A stretch of DNA of 38,664 nt from an uncultured Acidaminococcus sp. (GCA_900315205.1 OMYF01000018.1:1-38664), one strand, 5' to 3'; positions 1-7,901 are shown, counted from the stretch's first letter. Notes: generated by a model from the sequence alone, not told the origin. Made by a program: numbers and translations.

Positions 1-294
1 CTCCTCCTCCGGCTCGAGCAGGGCTTTGATCTCCACATCCATGGAAGCGCCGCCCACACGGATGACGCGGCCCTCCAGCTGCAGCACCCGGCCGTAGTGG
101 ATGGGGACATAGAAATTCATCGAGCGGACTGCCGCCGTCGTGACCCGCGTATGGACGAAGCGGTGTGCCGTGATGCCGGACAGTTCATCCATCCAGGCCA
201 TCAGGCGCCCGCCGAAGAGGTTCCCCGCCGAATTGGCCATGGAGAGCATGACCGAACGGGTCATCGTGACCGGCGCATTTCCCGGCCCCGTCAT
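1..294 (-). CDS. acyl-CoA thioesterase, hot-dog fold (partial, C-terminus cut by window edge)
   Basis: The visible 98 residues look like the N-terminal half of a cytosolic acyl-CoA thioesterase of the YciA/BFIT type, which hydrolyses acyl-CoA to free acid and CoA. The segment MANSAGNLFGGRLMAWMDE is the typical start of the hot-dog helix, with N and G of GNLFGG and the following Asp in the family's catalytic region. A strand with FYVPIHYG and GRVIRVGGASMDVE follows, as expected. The ATG at 292-294 has GGAG upstream and overlaps the stop of the SGNH hydrolase gene as ATGA (291-294), so the two are translationally coupled. The substrate cannot be told from sequence. The frame stays open to base 1, so the C-terminus lies outside the window. 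Confidence 0.8.
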   Translation of the reverse strand, partial: MTGPGNAPVTMTRSVMLSMANSAGNLFGGRLMAWMDELSGITAHRFVHTRVTTAAVRSMNFYVPIHYGRVLQLEGRVIRVGGASMDVEIKALLEPEEE

Positions 295-884
295 AAACGG
301 TCTCCGAAATGCGTCTGCAGCAGACGGACAAAAGCGTCCGCGATCAGCGCATCTCCCTCCGCCGTGGGATGGAGCCCGTCACAGAAGAGGGAATGGCCCG
401 CGGCCTTCTCCCCCTCCGCCAGGATGGGTTCCAGATCGAGCACGGGGAGATCCCGCCGGGCCGCCTCCTCATCCAGGAAGGCCCGGTACTCCGTCAGGGC
501 TGCATTATGCTGAGCGAATTCGCTCGGGACCTGCCAGCCCGCATCGGTGCTCTCCGGACGGGTCAGATGGGGCTTGCCCAGGATGATCATGGGGATCTTC
601 GCTGCGGCCGCCTGATCGAGCGTCACCGTGATGTTCTCCCGGATCTTCGCCAGCGGTTCATCGAGCAGGATATCGTTCGTCCCGCAGAGGACAAACACCC
701 CGTCGGGCTCTTCCGCCGCCACGTCCGAACGGAACATGCCCCGCATCACCAGGGTCAGGCGCCCGCCGGCGGCGTTGTTCACAGCCCGGAAGGACAGCTT
801 CCGGGCCGCCAGCTCGGGCCAGGCTTCGGCAAGCGGCACGTTGGGACAGCTCACGAGGCTGTCGCCGATGAAGACGATTTTCAT
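291..884 (-). CDS. SGNH/GDSL-type hydrolase (lipase/esterase-like)
   Basis: A 197-residue single-domain SGNH hydrolase. The block I GDS motif gives nucleophile Ser9, the GTND motif gives Asn70, and CDGLHP near residues 168-173 gives the Asp169/His172 pair. No signal peptide is visible, so it probably acts in the cytoplasm. Family members hydrolyse acyl esters or thioesters, remove acetyl groups from sugars, or act as lysophospholipases; the specific substrate is not readable here. The start ATG (882-884) overlaps the stop of the upstream reductase gene as ATGA, and GGAG lies upstream inside that gene. Its 3' end overlaps the thioesterase start in the same way. The three genes are a coupled cluster acting on acyl or CoA-type compounds (inference). 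Confidence 0.85.
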   Translation of the reverse strand: MKIVFIGDSLVSCPNVPLAEAWPELAARKLSFRAVNNAAGGRLTLVMRGMFRSDVAAEEPDGVFVLCGTNDILLDEPLAKIRENITVTLDQAAAAKIPMIILGKPHLTRPESTDAGWQVPSEFAQHNAALTEYRAFLDEEAARRDLPVLDLEPILAEGEKAAGHSLFCDGLHPTAEGDALIADAFVRLLQTHFGDRL

Positions 885-1813
885 AAGCCTTTCTCCTTCC
901 GGACAGCTGCCAGGCGCTCACGGATCTTCCTATCCACTTTTTCCGTCATCGGCACGGACACATGGCAGCGTTTCGCCATGCGCAGCAAAAAGCCGGAAAA
1001 CATATCGAGCTCCCCTTCCCGGCCTCTTGCGATGTCCAGGGCGAGGGACGGCGTCGAGGTCCGGTCCTCCTTCGTAAGGATGCGGCGGTACTGGGTCTCT
1101 CCGATGCGGTTCGGCAGGATGATCCCCATGGCATCCGCCACGGCACAGACTTCCTCCAGCAGCTGGTGGATGATGCTTTCCGCGTCGGGCTGCTCCAGGA
1201 CTTTTCCGAGCGGCATGCCGTAATAGGCCGTCACCAGGTTGTAGGCAAAATTGAAGACATATTTCTCCCAGGTCTCCAGGCGGATGTCGACCGCCTGATA
1301 GGCCCGGAGGCCCGGATGGTTCAGCAGCTCGTGGATCTCCTCCAGGGCCTCATGGTCCTCGGAGCCGATGTAGATGCGGACCACTTTGCCGTGCTGGTGG
1401 ATGGAATAGTCGTCCGCCATCTCGCTGTGGATATAAAGCGCCGTATCGACGATGATGCCCTTATCCAGGGTGCGGCGGATCCAGCGTTCATGTTCGGCGC
1501 CGCTCATCAGCGGCACGAGGATCGTCCCGTCATCCACGGCGGGGGCGATGTTCTTCAGCGCTTCCTCCAGGGAATCTGCCTTGACGCAGATGAAGATGAT
1601 ATCCTGTACGCCCGCCCGGGCTGGCTGATCGGTCACGGGGACTTTCACCAGCCGGTCTCCCAGGGCCTCACTGTACACGGAAATACCGTGAGCTTCCATA
1701 TACTCCTTATGTTTGCCTCGTTCTGCAAGTGTGACTTCGCCGGGGCAGTATTTGTCGAGATATGCCGTGATATATCCGCCGACACCGCCGCCGCCGATTA
1801 CCATGATCTTCAT
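881..1813 (-). CDS. panE: ketopantoate reductase family protein (PanE/ApbA-like)
   Basis: A 310-residue NADPH-dependent 2-dehydropantoate 2-reductase family protein. It begins with the Rossmann dinucleotide motif MVIGGGGVGGYI. The segment IIFICVKADSLEEAL matches the 'vK' strand of PanE proteins, and WEKYVFNFAYNLVTA in the C-terminal helical domain carries the expected catalytic-type Lys followed by Asn. The start is placed at ATG 1811-1813, with GAGG 8 nt upstream. An in-frame GTG at 1822 would leave no room for that site. It lies 42 nt after the M20 amidohydrolase gene and overlaps the next gene by ATGA. True PanE makes pantoate for CoA synthesis. The family also holds reductases of other 2-oxo acids, so the assignment is firm for the family but moderate for the reaction. 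Confidence 0.78.
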   Translation of the reverse strand: MKIMVIGGGGVGGYITAYLDKYCPGEVTLAERGKHKEYMEAHGISVYSEALGDRLVKVPVTDQPARAGVQDIIFICVKADSLEEALKNIAPAVDDGTILVPLMSGAEHERWIRRTLDKGIIVDTALYIHSEMADDYSIHQHGKVVRIYIGSEDHEALEEIHELLNHPGLRAYQAVDIRLETWEKYVFNFAYNLVTAYYGMPLGKVLEQPDAESIIHQLLEEVCAVADAMGIILPNRIGETQYRRILTKEDRTSTPSLALDIARGREGELDMFSGFLLRMAKRCHVSVPMTEKVDRKIRERLAAVRKEKGL

Positions 1814-1855
1814 TCCATTCACCTCACGAACTTCCGCTGCAGTTTTTGCCGGAAG

Positions 1856-3064
1856 TCAGTCCTTTCTGCTGAAGTCCTCTCCGGAATTCAGAGCTTTCAA
1901 TGCATCGATTGCCAGTTGACTCATCAGACGGGATCCCGTGATGAGTGCCTGTTCATTGGGGCTGCATTTGGCATTGTGCAGTCCGTAGACGGGTTCGCCC
2001 GGCGTACCGCAGCCCAGCCACAGGAACGCACCGGGGACCTCGGTCAGGTAGACGCCGAAATCCTCCGCTGTCAAATCGGGACTGACATGGGGTTCGACAC
2101 CGCCCTCGCCGAGGACTTTGCGGGCCGTCTCGGCGACGAGCCTTGCCGGGACGGGCCAGTTCATGACCACGGGGTAGCCGCGGAAATAGTCGAACTCATA
2201 GTCGATGCCGCTTCCTGCCTTCAGGCCTTCCAGGATGCCTTTGATCCACTCGGGGATATGGTTCCGCGTCGTCTCGTCGAGCGTCCGGATGGTCCCTTCC
2301 ATCTCCACCGAGCCGGGCAGCACATTGTAGCGGGAGCCGCCGTGGATGGTCCCGATGTTGATGGTCGCTGTATCGAGGGGGCTGATGCGCCGCGCCACGA
2401 TGTGGCTCACCTGCTGCAGGAAGTCCGCCGCTGCCATGATGGCATCGATCCCTTCATGGGGATGGCCGGCATGGGCCGTGCGGCCCTTGATCTTTACGCG
2501 GATCCGGTCCGAACCCGCCATCAGGGCACCCGCCTTGACGCCGATCCGGCCGACCGGATAATTGGGCCACACATGGAGGCCGAAGACCGCTTTGACATCT
2601 TCCAGGAATCCGTCATCCAGCATATAGCGGGCACCGCCGGTGGGAGAAAGCTCCTCGGACGGCTGGAAGAGGATGCGGATGCTGCCTTCGATCTCATCCC
2701 TCCGGCGCAGGAGGCGGAGGATCGTCTCCAAAAGAGTCGTCATATGGACGTCATGGCCGCAGGCATGCATGACGCCCGGATTTTCCGAAGCAAAGGGCAG
2801 TCCGGTCTCTTCGCTTACCGACAGGGCGTCCATATCGGCCCGCAGTGCAATCATCGGGCCGGGCTTCGCTCCTTTGAGGGTCGCTGCAAGACCGTAATGG
2901 CCCTGGCCGCGAACTGGATCCAGTCCCAGTTCGGAGAGGATGCCACGGATCTTTTCCGAAGTCCGCTCCTCCTTCGTGCTGATTTCCGGGTGGCGGTGGA
3001 ACCAGCGCCTCCATTCGATGCACTGCTGTTCCAGCTCTGCTTCTGTCATAGACATTATATCCAT
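1856..3064 (-). CDS. M20 family metallo-amidohydrolase (N-acyl amino acid hydrolase type)
   Basis: A 402-residue amidohydrolase of peptidase family M20D. The metal and catalytic motifs are in order: ALRADMDAL (residues 73-81), HACGHDVHM (100-108, Cys102 and His104), QPSEE (134-138 with paired Glu), GLHVWP (162-167), and the late GLHNAKCSPNE motif. The dimerisation lid with RTAHAGHPHEG follows the first catalytic half. Members remove acyl groups from N-acyl amino acids (hippurate, N-acetyl amino acids, indole conjugates) using two divalent metals in the cytosol. The ATG at 3062-3064 is preceded by GGAG, and a promoter is visible at 3115-3142. It heads the cluster with the PanE-like, SGNH and thioesterase genes. 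The exact acyl amino acid is unknown. Confidence 0.88.
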   Translation of the reverse strand: MDIMSMTEAELEQQCIEWRRWFHRHPEISTKEERTSEKIRGILSELGLDPVRGQGHYGLAATLKGAKPGPMIALRADMDALSVSEETGLPFASENPGVMHACGHDVHMTTLLETILRLLRRRDEIEGSIRILFQPSEELSPTGGARYMLDDGFLEDVKAVFGLHVWPNYPVGRIGVKAGALMAGSDRIRVKIKGRTAHAGHPHEGIDAIMAAADFLQQVSHIVARRISPLDTATINIGTIHGGSRYNVLPGSVEMEGTIRTLDETTRNHIPEWIKGILEGLKAGSGIDYEFDYFRGYPVVMNWPVPARLVAETARKVLGEGGVEPHVSPDLTAEDFGVYLTEVPGAFLWLGCGTPGEPVYGLHNAKCSPNEQALITGSRLMSQLAIDALKALNSGEDFSRKD

Positions 3065-3086
3065 GGGATCATCTCCTTTTTTGAAT

Positions 3087-3106
3087 TGACAGCTTTCAGC
3101 CTGTCA
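3087..3106. promoter_or_regulatory. inverted repeat, possible operator
   Basis: TGACAG and CTGTCA form perfect 6-bp arms around an 8-nt centre. The element lies directly after the predicted transcription start and before the GGAG ribosome-binding site of the M20 gene. This is where a repressor site or a small 5' hairpin would act. No regulator is assigned. Confidence 0.35.
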
Positions 3107-3114
3107 TACATCGT

Positions 3115-3142
3115 ATTGTACCATGTTGCCCGCCGTTTGCAA
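3115..3142 (-). promoter_or_regulatory. sigma-70-type promoter of the amidohydrolase operon
   Basis: On the minus strand, TTGCAA (3137-3142) and TACAAT (3115-3120) are separated by 16 bp and sit about 50 nt before the amidohydrolase start codon. The predicted start of transcription is near 3108, just inside the inverted repeat at 3087-3106. Confidence 0.55.
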
Positions 3143-3220
3143 GAAGGCTCCGGACCATTTCACAGATTCGCCCCGGATCCGGCCCTTCCCCCTGCCCGCG
3201 TGAGGAAGCGGGATGCACAG

Positions 3221-3275
3221 GAGCGGGAACCCCGTCCTCCGCGCGGCTTTTGGCCACAGGACAGGATTCCCGCTC
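3221..3275. repeat. long imperfect inverted repeat after nrdG
   Basis: GAGCGGGAA (3221-3229) pairs perfectly with TTCCCGCTC (3267-3275). The next nine bases of each arm pair at seven positions, giving about 18-bp arms around a roughly 19-nt loop. Read from the minus strand it follows nrdG, but no T-tract comes after the stem. The T-rich stretch (3281-3299) is on the other side. It may act as a transcript-end stabiliser, or as a terminator for + strand transcription. The rest of the 3065-3333 gap holds only the amidohydrolase promoter elements. Confidence 0.4.
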
Positions 3276-3333
3276 GCAATAATACTTTTCCCTTTTTATT
3301 TGATGATCTTTCCGCATCCGGAGTTTTTTCCGC

Positions 3334-3867
3334 TCAGGCAAATTCCCTGCCGCCCCAGAGGACGATCTCGCCTTTGCGGAGCGTTTCCGGCACATTGATG
3401 ATCCGCTGGTTCCGGCTGCCCTTGAAACGGAGGTTCAGGTCCTTTTCGGCTTCGACGAATTCTCCGTCCACCAGGATATCCAGGTAGCTCAGCATTTCGC
3501 GCGTCACTTCCGGATCGCCCAGATGGCCCGACAGGATCTGCGAATCCAGCAGGTACCCGCTGTAGCACCAGATCGTCTTTTTGGGATACCGTTCCCGGAT
3601 GTGCCGCAGCAGCCCCACCAGCACCAGCTGGTTCTCAGGTTCGAAGGGTTCCCCGCCCAAAAGGGAGAAGCCGCGGATGTAATCCGGTTCGAGCGCCTCC
3701 AGAATCTCGTTCACCTGGGCCATGCCAAAAGGCCTGCCGTAGGAAAAATCCCAGGTCTCCTGGTTGAAACAGCCCTTGCAGTGATGCCTGCAGCCGCTGA
3801 CGTACAGGGACACCCGCACGCCCGGACCGTTTGCCACATCAGTTTTCTTGATGGCTGCGTAATTCAA
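3334..3867 (-). CDS. nrdG: anaerobic ribonucleoside-triphosphate reductase activating protein
   Basis: NrdG is a radical SAM enzyme that installs the glycyl radical on NrdD. With the chosen start it is 177 residues. The SAM-cluster motif CRHHCKGC gives Cys26, Cys30 and Cys33, followed by FNQETWDF, as in other NrdG proteins. GFSLLGGEP supplies the GGE motif for SAM methionine binding. I choose the TTG at 3865-3867 because it gives an N-terminus beginning MNY and ending in NGPG, as in known NrdG, and because AAGGGG lies 8 nt upstream. The in-frame GTG at 3874-3876 abuts that site and is less likely. It follows nrdD by 14 nt in one operon. Confidence 0.93.
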   Translation of the reverse strand: MNYAAIKKTDVANGPGVRVSLYVSGCRHHCKGCFNQETWDFSYGRPFGMAQVNEILEALEPDYIRGFSLLGGEPFEPENQLVLVGLLRHIRERYPKKTIWCYSGYLLDSQILSGHLGDPEVTREMLSYLDILVDGEFVEAEKDLNLRFKGSRNQRIINVPETLRKGEIVLWGGREFA

Positions 3868-3881
3868 CGCAAACACCCCTT

Positions 3882-6023
3882 TTATAAATGTAATACCCTC
3901 GATTTGATTTCCTTGGTCTTGCCGACATTCCAGAAATTCTCACCCAGATAGCCGCAGGTCCGGCGCACGACGTTCATCTTGCGCTGATCCTTGTTATGGC
4001 ACTGCGGGCATTCCCATTCCAGATTGTCGTTGATCTTGATTTCCCCGTCAAAACCGCAGACCTGGCAGTAGTCGGATTTCGTGTTGAATTCGGCGTACTG
4101 GATATTGTCGTAGATGAAATGGACCAGATCCTCGATGGCGGTCGGGTTCTTCTTCATGTTCGGGATTTCCACGTAGGAAATGCAGCCGCCCGTGGAGATG
4201 GGCTGGAACTGGTTCTCGAACTTGAACTTGCTGAACGCGTCGATGGGCTCCCTTACATCCACATGGTAGGAATTGGTGTAGTAGCCCTTGTCCGTGATGT
4301 CCTTGATGGACCCGAAGCGGGCTTTGTCGATGCGGGCGAAACGGTAGCACAGAGATTCGGCCGGCGTCCCGTAGAGGGAGAAGCCGAGGCCGGACTCTTC
4401 ACGCCATTTCTTGCAGGCCGCGTTCAGATGCTTCATCACGCGGAGAGCGAACTCCTCGCCTTCCGGCGTCGTATGGCTGACACCCTTCATGGCCACGGTG
4501 CATTCGTAAAGGCCGATGTAGCCCAAAGACAGCGTGGAATAGCCGCCTTCCAGCAGCTTGTCGATGGTCTCGCCCTGCTTCAGGCGGGCGATGGCGCCAT
4601 GCTGCCAGTGGATGGGCGAAACGTCGCTCTTGATCCCCTTCAGGGCATTGTGCCGGACCATCAGGGCTTCATGGCAGAGTTCCAGACGCTCGTCGAGCAT
4701 CTTCCAGAACTTTTCCTCGTCCCCTTTGGCCAGGATGCCGATCTGGGGCAGGTTGATGGAAACCACACCCTGGTTGAAGCGGCCTTCGAACTTGTAATGG
4801 CCGTCCTTGTCCTTCCAGGGCACCAGGAAGGAGCGGCAGCCCATCGGGGAGAACACATTCCCCTCGTAGTTTTCCCGCATCTTCTTGGCCGAGATATAGT
4901 CAGGATACATGCGCTTGATGGAGCAGCGCACAGCCAGTTTCGTCAGGTAGTCGTACTTGCCGCCGTTCAGGCAGTTGTTCTCATCCAGCACATAGACCAG
5001 TTTGGGGAAGGCCGGCGTCACGTAGATGCCGACTTCGTTCTTGATGCCTTCCAGGCGCTGTTTCAGGATCTCCTCGATGATCTGGGCATTTTCCTCGATA
5101 TATTCATCATTCGGATCCAGATGGAGGAAGAGCGTCACGAACGGGGACTGGCCATTCGTCGTCATCAGGGTATTGATCTGATACTGGATGGTCTGGACGC
5201 CGCTGGACAGTTCGTCCTTCATCCGGGCATCGAGGATCGCGTTCAGTTCTTTTTCGTCAAGTTTGCCGCCCGTCGATGCGAGGATCCGCTTGCGGAACTT
5301 CTCGCGGCTCCGGCGCAGGTACTTGCCCAGATGGGACACATCCACGGACTGGCCGCCGTACTGGGCCGACGCGACCGACGCGATGATCTGGGTCATGACC
5401 GTGCAGGCCACCTGGAAGCTCTTCGGGCTCTCGATCATCTTGCCGTGCATGACGGTGCCGTTGTCGAGCATATCGCCGATATTGATGAGGCAGCAGTTGA
5501 TCATCGGCTGGATGAAGTAATCGGAATCATGGAAATGCAGGACGCCCTCATCATGAGCTTTGGAGATCTTTTCCGGCAGCAGGACGCGGCGGGTCAGGTC
5601 ACGGGAGACTTCCCCGGCGATCAGGTCGCGCTGCGTGGAGATCATGACGGCATTCTTGTTGGAGTTCTCCTCCATGACATCCTTGTTCTTGTTGCTGATC
5701 AGGGACAGGATGGATTCATCCGTCGTGTTCGCCTTGCGGACGAGCGCCCGGTTGTAGCGGTAGATGATGTATGCCTTGGCGAGGGCATAATGGCCGCGCT
5801 TCATGATCTGCTTTTCCACCATATCCTGGATATCTTCCACCAGCAGGCGTTTGCGGTTCTTTCCCTCCACATACGAAGCGATGGCTTCGATATCGTCCTG
5901 CGGCAGGCGTTCCGTCTCCTCGACGGCCTTGTTGGCCTTCTGGATCGCCACTACGATTTTATTACGGTCAAAAGAAACGGTCGAGCCATCCCTCTTGATG
6001 ACCTGTTTTCCGATCTGTACCAT
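3882..6023 (-). CDS. nrdD: anaerobic (class III) ribonucleoside-triphosphate reductase
   Basis: A 713-residue class III reductase that converts NTPs to dNTPs under anoxia using a glycyl radical. The N-terminus (residues 1 to about 90) is an ATP-cone, beginning VIKRDGSTVSFDRNKI, for allosteric control. The C-terminus holds the zinc site (CQVCG and CPQCH) followed by RRTCGYLG, whose glycine carries the radical. The ATG at 6021-6023 has GGAGGGG 4 nt upstream. The open frame continues 66 codons upstream, but that stretch is low-complexity GC-rich leader with no family similarity. NrdR-box-like sites lie about 215 nt upstream. The gene is co-transcribed with nrdG. Confidence 0.96.
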   Translation of the reverse strand: MVQIGKQVIKRDGSTVSFDRNKIVVAIQKANKAVEETERLPQDDIEAIASYVEGKNRKRLLVEDIQDMVEKQIMKRGHYALAKAYIIYRYNRALVRKANTTDESILSLISNKNKDVMEENSNKNAVMISTQRDLIAGEVSRDLTRRVLLPEKISKAHDEGVLHFHDSDYFIQPMINCCLINIGDMLDNGTVMHGKMIESPKSFQVACTVMTQIIASVASAQYGGQSVDVSHLGKYLRRSREKFRKRILASTGGKLDEKELNAILDARMKDELSSGVQTIQYQINTLMTTNGQSPFVTLFLHLDPNDEYIEENAQIIEEILKQRLEGIKNEVGIYVTPAFPKLVYVLDENNCLNGGKYDYLTKLAVRCSIKRMYPDYISAKKMRENYEGNVFSPMGCRSFLVPWKDKDGHYKFEGRFNQGVVSINLPQIGILAKGDEEKFWKMLDERLELCHEALMVRHNALKGIKSDVSPIHWQHGAIARLKQGETIDKLLEGGYSTLSLGYIGLYECTVAMKGVSHTTPEGEEFALRVMKHLNAACKKWREESGLGFSLYGTPAESLCYRFARIDKARFGSIKDITDKGYYTNSYHVDVREPIDAFSKFKFENQFQPISTGGCISYVEIPNMKKNPTAIEDLVHFIYDNIQYAEFNTKSDYCQVCGFDGEIKINDNLEWECPQCHNKDQRKMNVVRRTCGYLGENFWNVGKTKEIKSRVLHL

Positions 6024-6235
6024 GATTCCCCTCCCATAAACACTGTATGCACACCCGCCCGGCGGCAGCGCGGATCCTCCTGATCCGGATACCGGGAACT
6101 GACGGGGCTTTCCGAACTTTCCTGACGGCGCGGCGCCGCGCGGGCCCGCGCTCTGATAAGCCTGCAGGCCCCCCTTTCTGCGGCGGGCACCTGCAAAATC
6201 TGCACTCCTAGCATACACCAAATGGCCCGCCGGCG
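6024..6235 (-). other. GC-rich leader of nrdDG with overlapping palindromes
   Basis: About 210 nt separate the NrdR-box region from the nrdD start codon and hold no recognisable gene. Two perfect 14-bp palindromes, both running GCGC to GCGC, lie at 6128-6141 and 6138-6151 and share four bases. A further hairpin has CGGATC at 6071-6076 and GATCCG at 6082-6087. The leader should be strongly structured as RNA. I do not recognise a known riboswitch class; in particular I did not find a cobalamin-riboswitch core. Confidence 0.45.
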
Positions 6236-6251
6236 CAACTATATATTGTGG
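6236..6251. promoter_or_regulatory. NrdR box 1 (proximal)
   Basis: A 16-bp site with the core ACTATATATTGTG, which agrees with the NrdR box consensus at about 13 of 16 positions. NrdR is the ATP-cone repressor of ribonucleotide reductase genes. A -10-like TATATA lies inside the box on the minus strand. It pairs with a second box at 6278-6293. Confidence 0.75.
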
Positions 6252-6277
6252 TTTCAGGTGCGTTTTTACCTAAAAAT

Positions 6278-6293
6278 ACACAATAGGTAGTTT
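6278..6293. promoter_or_regulatory. NrdR box 2 (distal)
   Basis: The 16-bp site starting ACACAATAGGTAGT also agrees with the NrdR consensus at about 13 of 16 positions. The start-to-start distance to box 1 is 42 bp, close to four helical turns. Paired, phased boxes are the normal arrangement for NrdR operators. Confidence 0.7.
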
Positions 6294-6709
6294 GCACATA
6301 AGAAACGTACACCCGTTACGCTTTTCCCCTTTTTTGAAGTTTCTCTTTTCGGACGCCGCCCTTCCGGAATGGCAAAAAAGAAAGCAGTGGCCGCCGTCGA
6401 GGGTCCTGCTCCGGTATTTTCCCTGTTTACACCTTTTGACGCACATCCATAAGCTTCCCGCGGACATTCCCTTCTTTTCCCTGCGGGACCGGCCAAAAAA
6501 AATAAAAATTCTATTGCCGCTGCCACGGAAACTCTTTTTTGCCGTCCTGCCCGGATTAGCCCTTTTGCCGGACCGGGTACTGCCTTTCCTGCAGGCCTCC
6601 CTGCCGCCGGAAAAGCCCCGTCAGGAAGGCCGGGACCGGACCTCCGGGGTATTTTCCCGTGCGGCGGATGTTCCCGCGTCCCTGTGGCCTATCTGCGGGC
6701 CCCGGAGAC
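6294..6709. other. intergenic region with no gene recognised
   Basis: About 415 bp between the nrdDG control region and the terminator of the glutamate-fermentation operon. Short open frames exist on both strands, but none has a ribosome-binding site with a recognisable protein. The stretch carries several homopolymer runs (for example around 6328-6336 and 6495-6503) and may be eroded sequence. Confidence 0.5.
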
Positions 6710-6747
6710 GCAAAAATGCTGCCGCTTCAGGGCGGCAGCATTTTTGC
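6710..6747 (-). terminator. intrinsic terminator of the gct-gcd-hgd operon
   Basis: A 16-bp perfect stem (6710-6725 with 6732-6747) with a short loop lies 12 nt after the hgdB stop. On the minus strand the descending arm ends in a run of five T. The A-rich and T-rich flanks make it nearly symmetrical, so it may stop transcription in both directions. Confidence 0.9.
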
Positions 6748-6759
6748 AGGAGCAAAGGA

Positions 6760-7899
6760 TCAAAGGCTTTCTGCGAAAGCTTCGAGGGCCGTGGCAGCCT
6801 GACCGAAGTCACGGGTCATCTGATCCACGCCGACTTTGATGTGCGGGATATGGTGGGCATCCAGAGCCTTCTTCAGATCCGGATATTCCATTTCTTCAGG
6901 ATCGCAGAACTGCATCATGAAGACAATGACGCCTTCTGCGCCGCTTTCCTTGACGAGGCTGCAGACATGCTCGCTTCTGGTGTTTTCCAGATAGGTCGGG
7001 TCATACAGCAGCACATCATTCTTCTGTCTGGCAAACTGCACGGCCAGAGCCTGGAGACCATTGTCCAGATCTTCCGGAGCATCCACAGCGAAGCTGCGGC
7101 TTTCGTAAGCGCAGTCATCGGCGGCAACAGCCAGTTTGTTGTCATCCAGAGCCTTCAGGATGCCGGGCATGTTGTAGATGATGCCGGAAACGACGACTTT
7201 ATGGCCGTCGAACTTGCCGGCCGGAGCGGCGGCCAGTTCCTTGTTCAGTTCTTCCAGTTTGGCCGTGTATTCATCCTTCAGCATGAAATAGGCAGCTCTC
7301 AGGACGGCAGCACGGGCGGAAGCCGGGATCAGGTCAGGATGCTCGCCAGCCAGCTTGCAGAATTCGCGGCGGGCGGCACGGCTCTTGTTGTAGACCTTGA
7401 TGGCGTCCTTGATGGCGTCGTTCGTGATTTCATGGCCGCAGATCTCTTCCAGATGGCCTTTCACTTCGTTGTAGGCATCGTAGGTGAACTGCTTGCCTGC
7501 AGCGTTCTGACGGACCTGAGGATGGGCCAGGAAAATGACCGGCATCTTGTCCTTCATGGCAACCTTGAAGTTCTGGCTCATCGGGCGCAGGGTATCGCAC
7601 AGGACCGGCGTGATGATGCCGTCCAGGCCGTCCAGCGTGCCGTCGAGCAGCATTTCCAGGGACTGCTGGGCAATGGTGCAGTAGAACGTTGCGCAGTATT
7701 CCTTGGAACGGATTTCCTGTTTGCCGTTGCAGCCCCATACACCCATGGGGACCATGCCGGCGGCATAGACCAGTTCTTCCGGAACATAGTAAGGCAGGCA
7801 GCCGATGGCTTTCTTGCCTTCAGCTTTATATTTTGCCAGCATCGTCTTCGGGCTGGCAGAAACTTTCTTGAATTCATCAATAAGTGCACTGATAGCCAT
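6760..7899 (-). CDS. hgdB: (R)-2-hydroxyglutaryl-CoA dehydratase, beta subunit (component D)
   Basis: HgdB forms, with HgdA, the iron-sulphur dehydratase that removes water from (R)-2-hydroxyglutaryl-CoA to give (E)-glutaconyl-CoA through a ketyl radical. The 379-residue length and the opening MAISALIDEFKKVSASPK agree with my recollection of the Acidaminococcus fermentans protein. Motifs typical of the HgdB/FldC-type family are visible, including GCLPYYVPEELVYAAG near residue 35 and a late segment GAEGVIVFMMQFCDPEE. The ATG at 7897-7899 has AGGGG upstream inside the end of hgdA, and a TTG two codons earlier is less likely. Only 2 nt separate the two genes. It is the last gene of the operon and is followed by a strong terminator. 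Confidence 0.96.
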   Translation of the reverse strand: MAISALIDEFKKVSASPKTMLAKYKAEGKKAIGCLPYYVPEELVYAAGMVPMGVWGCNGKQEIRSKEYCATFYCTIAQQSLEMLLDGTLDGLDGIITPVLCDTLRPMSQNFKVAMKDKMPVIFLAHPQVRQNAAGKQFTYDAYNEVKGHLEEICGHEITNDAIKDAIKVYNKSRAARREFCKLAGEHPDLIPASARAAVLRAAYFMLKDEYTAKLEELNKELAAAPAGKFDGHKVVVSGIIYNMPGILKALDDNKLAVAADDCAYESRSFAVDAPEDLDNGLQALAVQFARQKNDVLLYDPTYLENTRSEHVCSLVKESGAEGVIVFMMQFCDPEEMEYPDLKKALDAHHIPHIKVGVDQMTRDFGQAATALEAFAESL

Positions 7900-7901
7900 T
7901 C

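Noticed and set aside
962..3487. Long open frame on the + strand (841 codons)
   Set aside because: It is antisense to the ketopantoate reductase and amidohydrolase genes and follows their codon pattern in reverse; no ribosome-binding site or protein family. Similar antisense frames at 3996-6083, 6292-8070, 9415-11916, 14197-15798 and 33895-35457 were rejected for the same reason.
6024..6221. N-terminal extension of NrdD by 66 codons
   Set aside because: The stretch has no similarity to the ATP-cone, contains the palindromic leader, and the inner ATG at 6023 has a strong GGAGGGG site.
6266..6526. Minus-strand frame of 86 codons in the intergenic region
   Set aside because: No recognisable family or convincing ribosome-binding site. 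Left unannotated.
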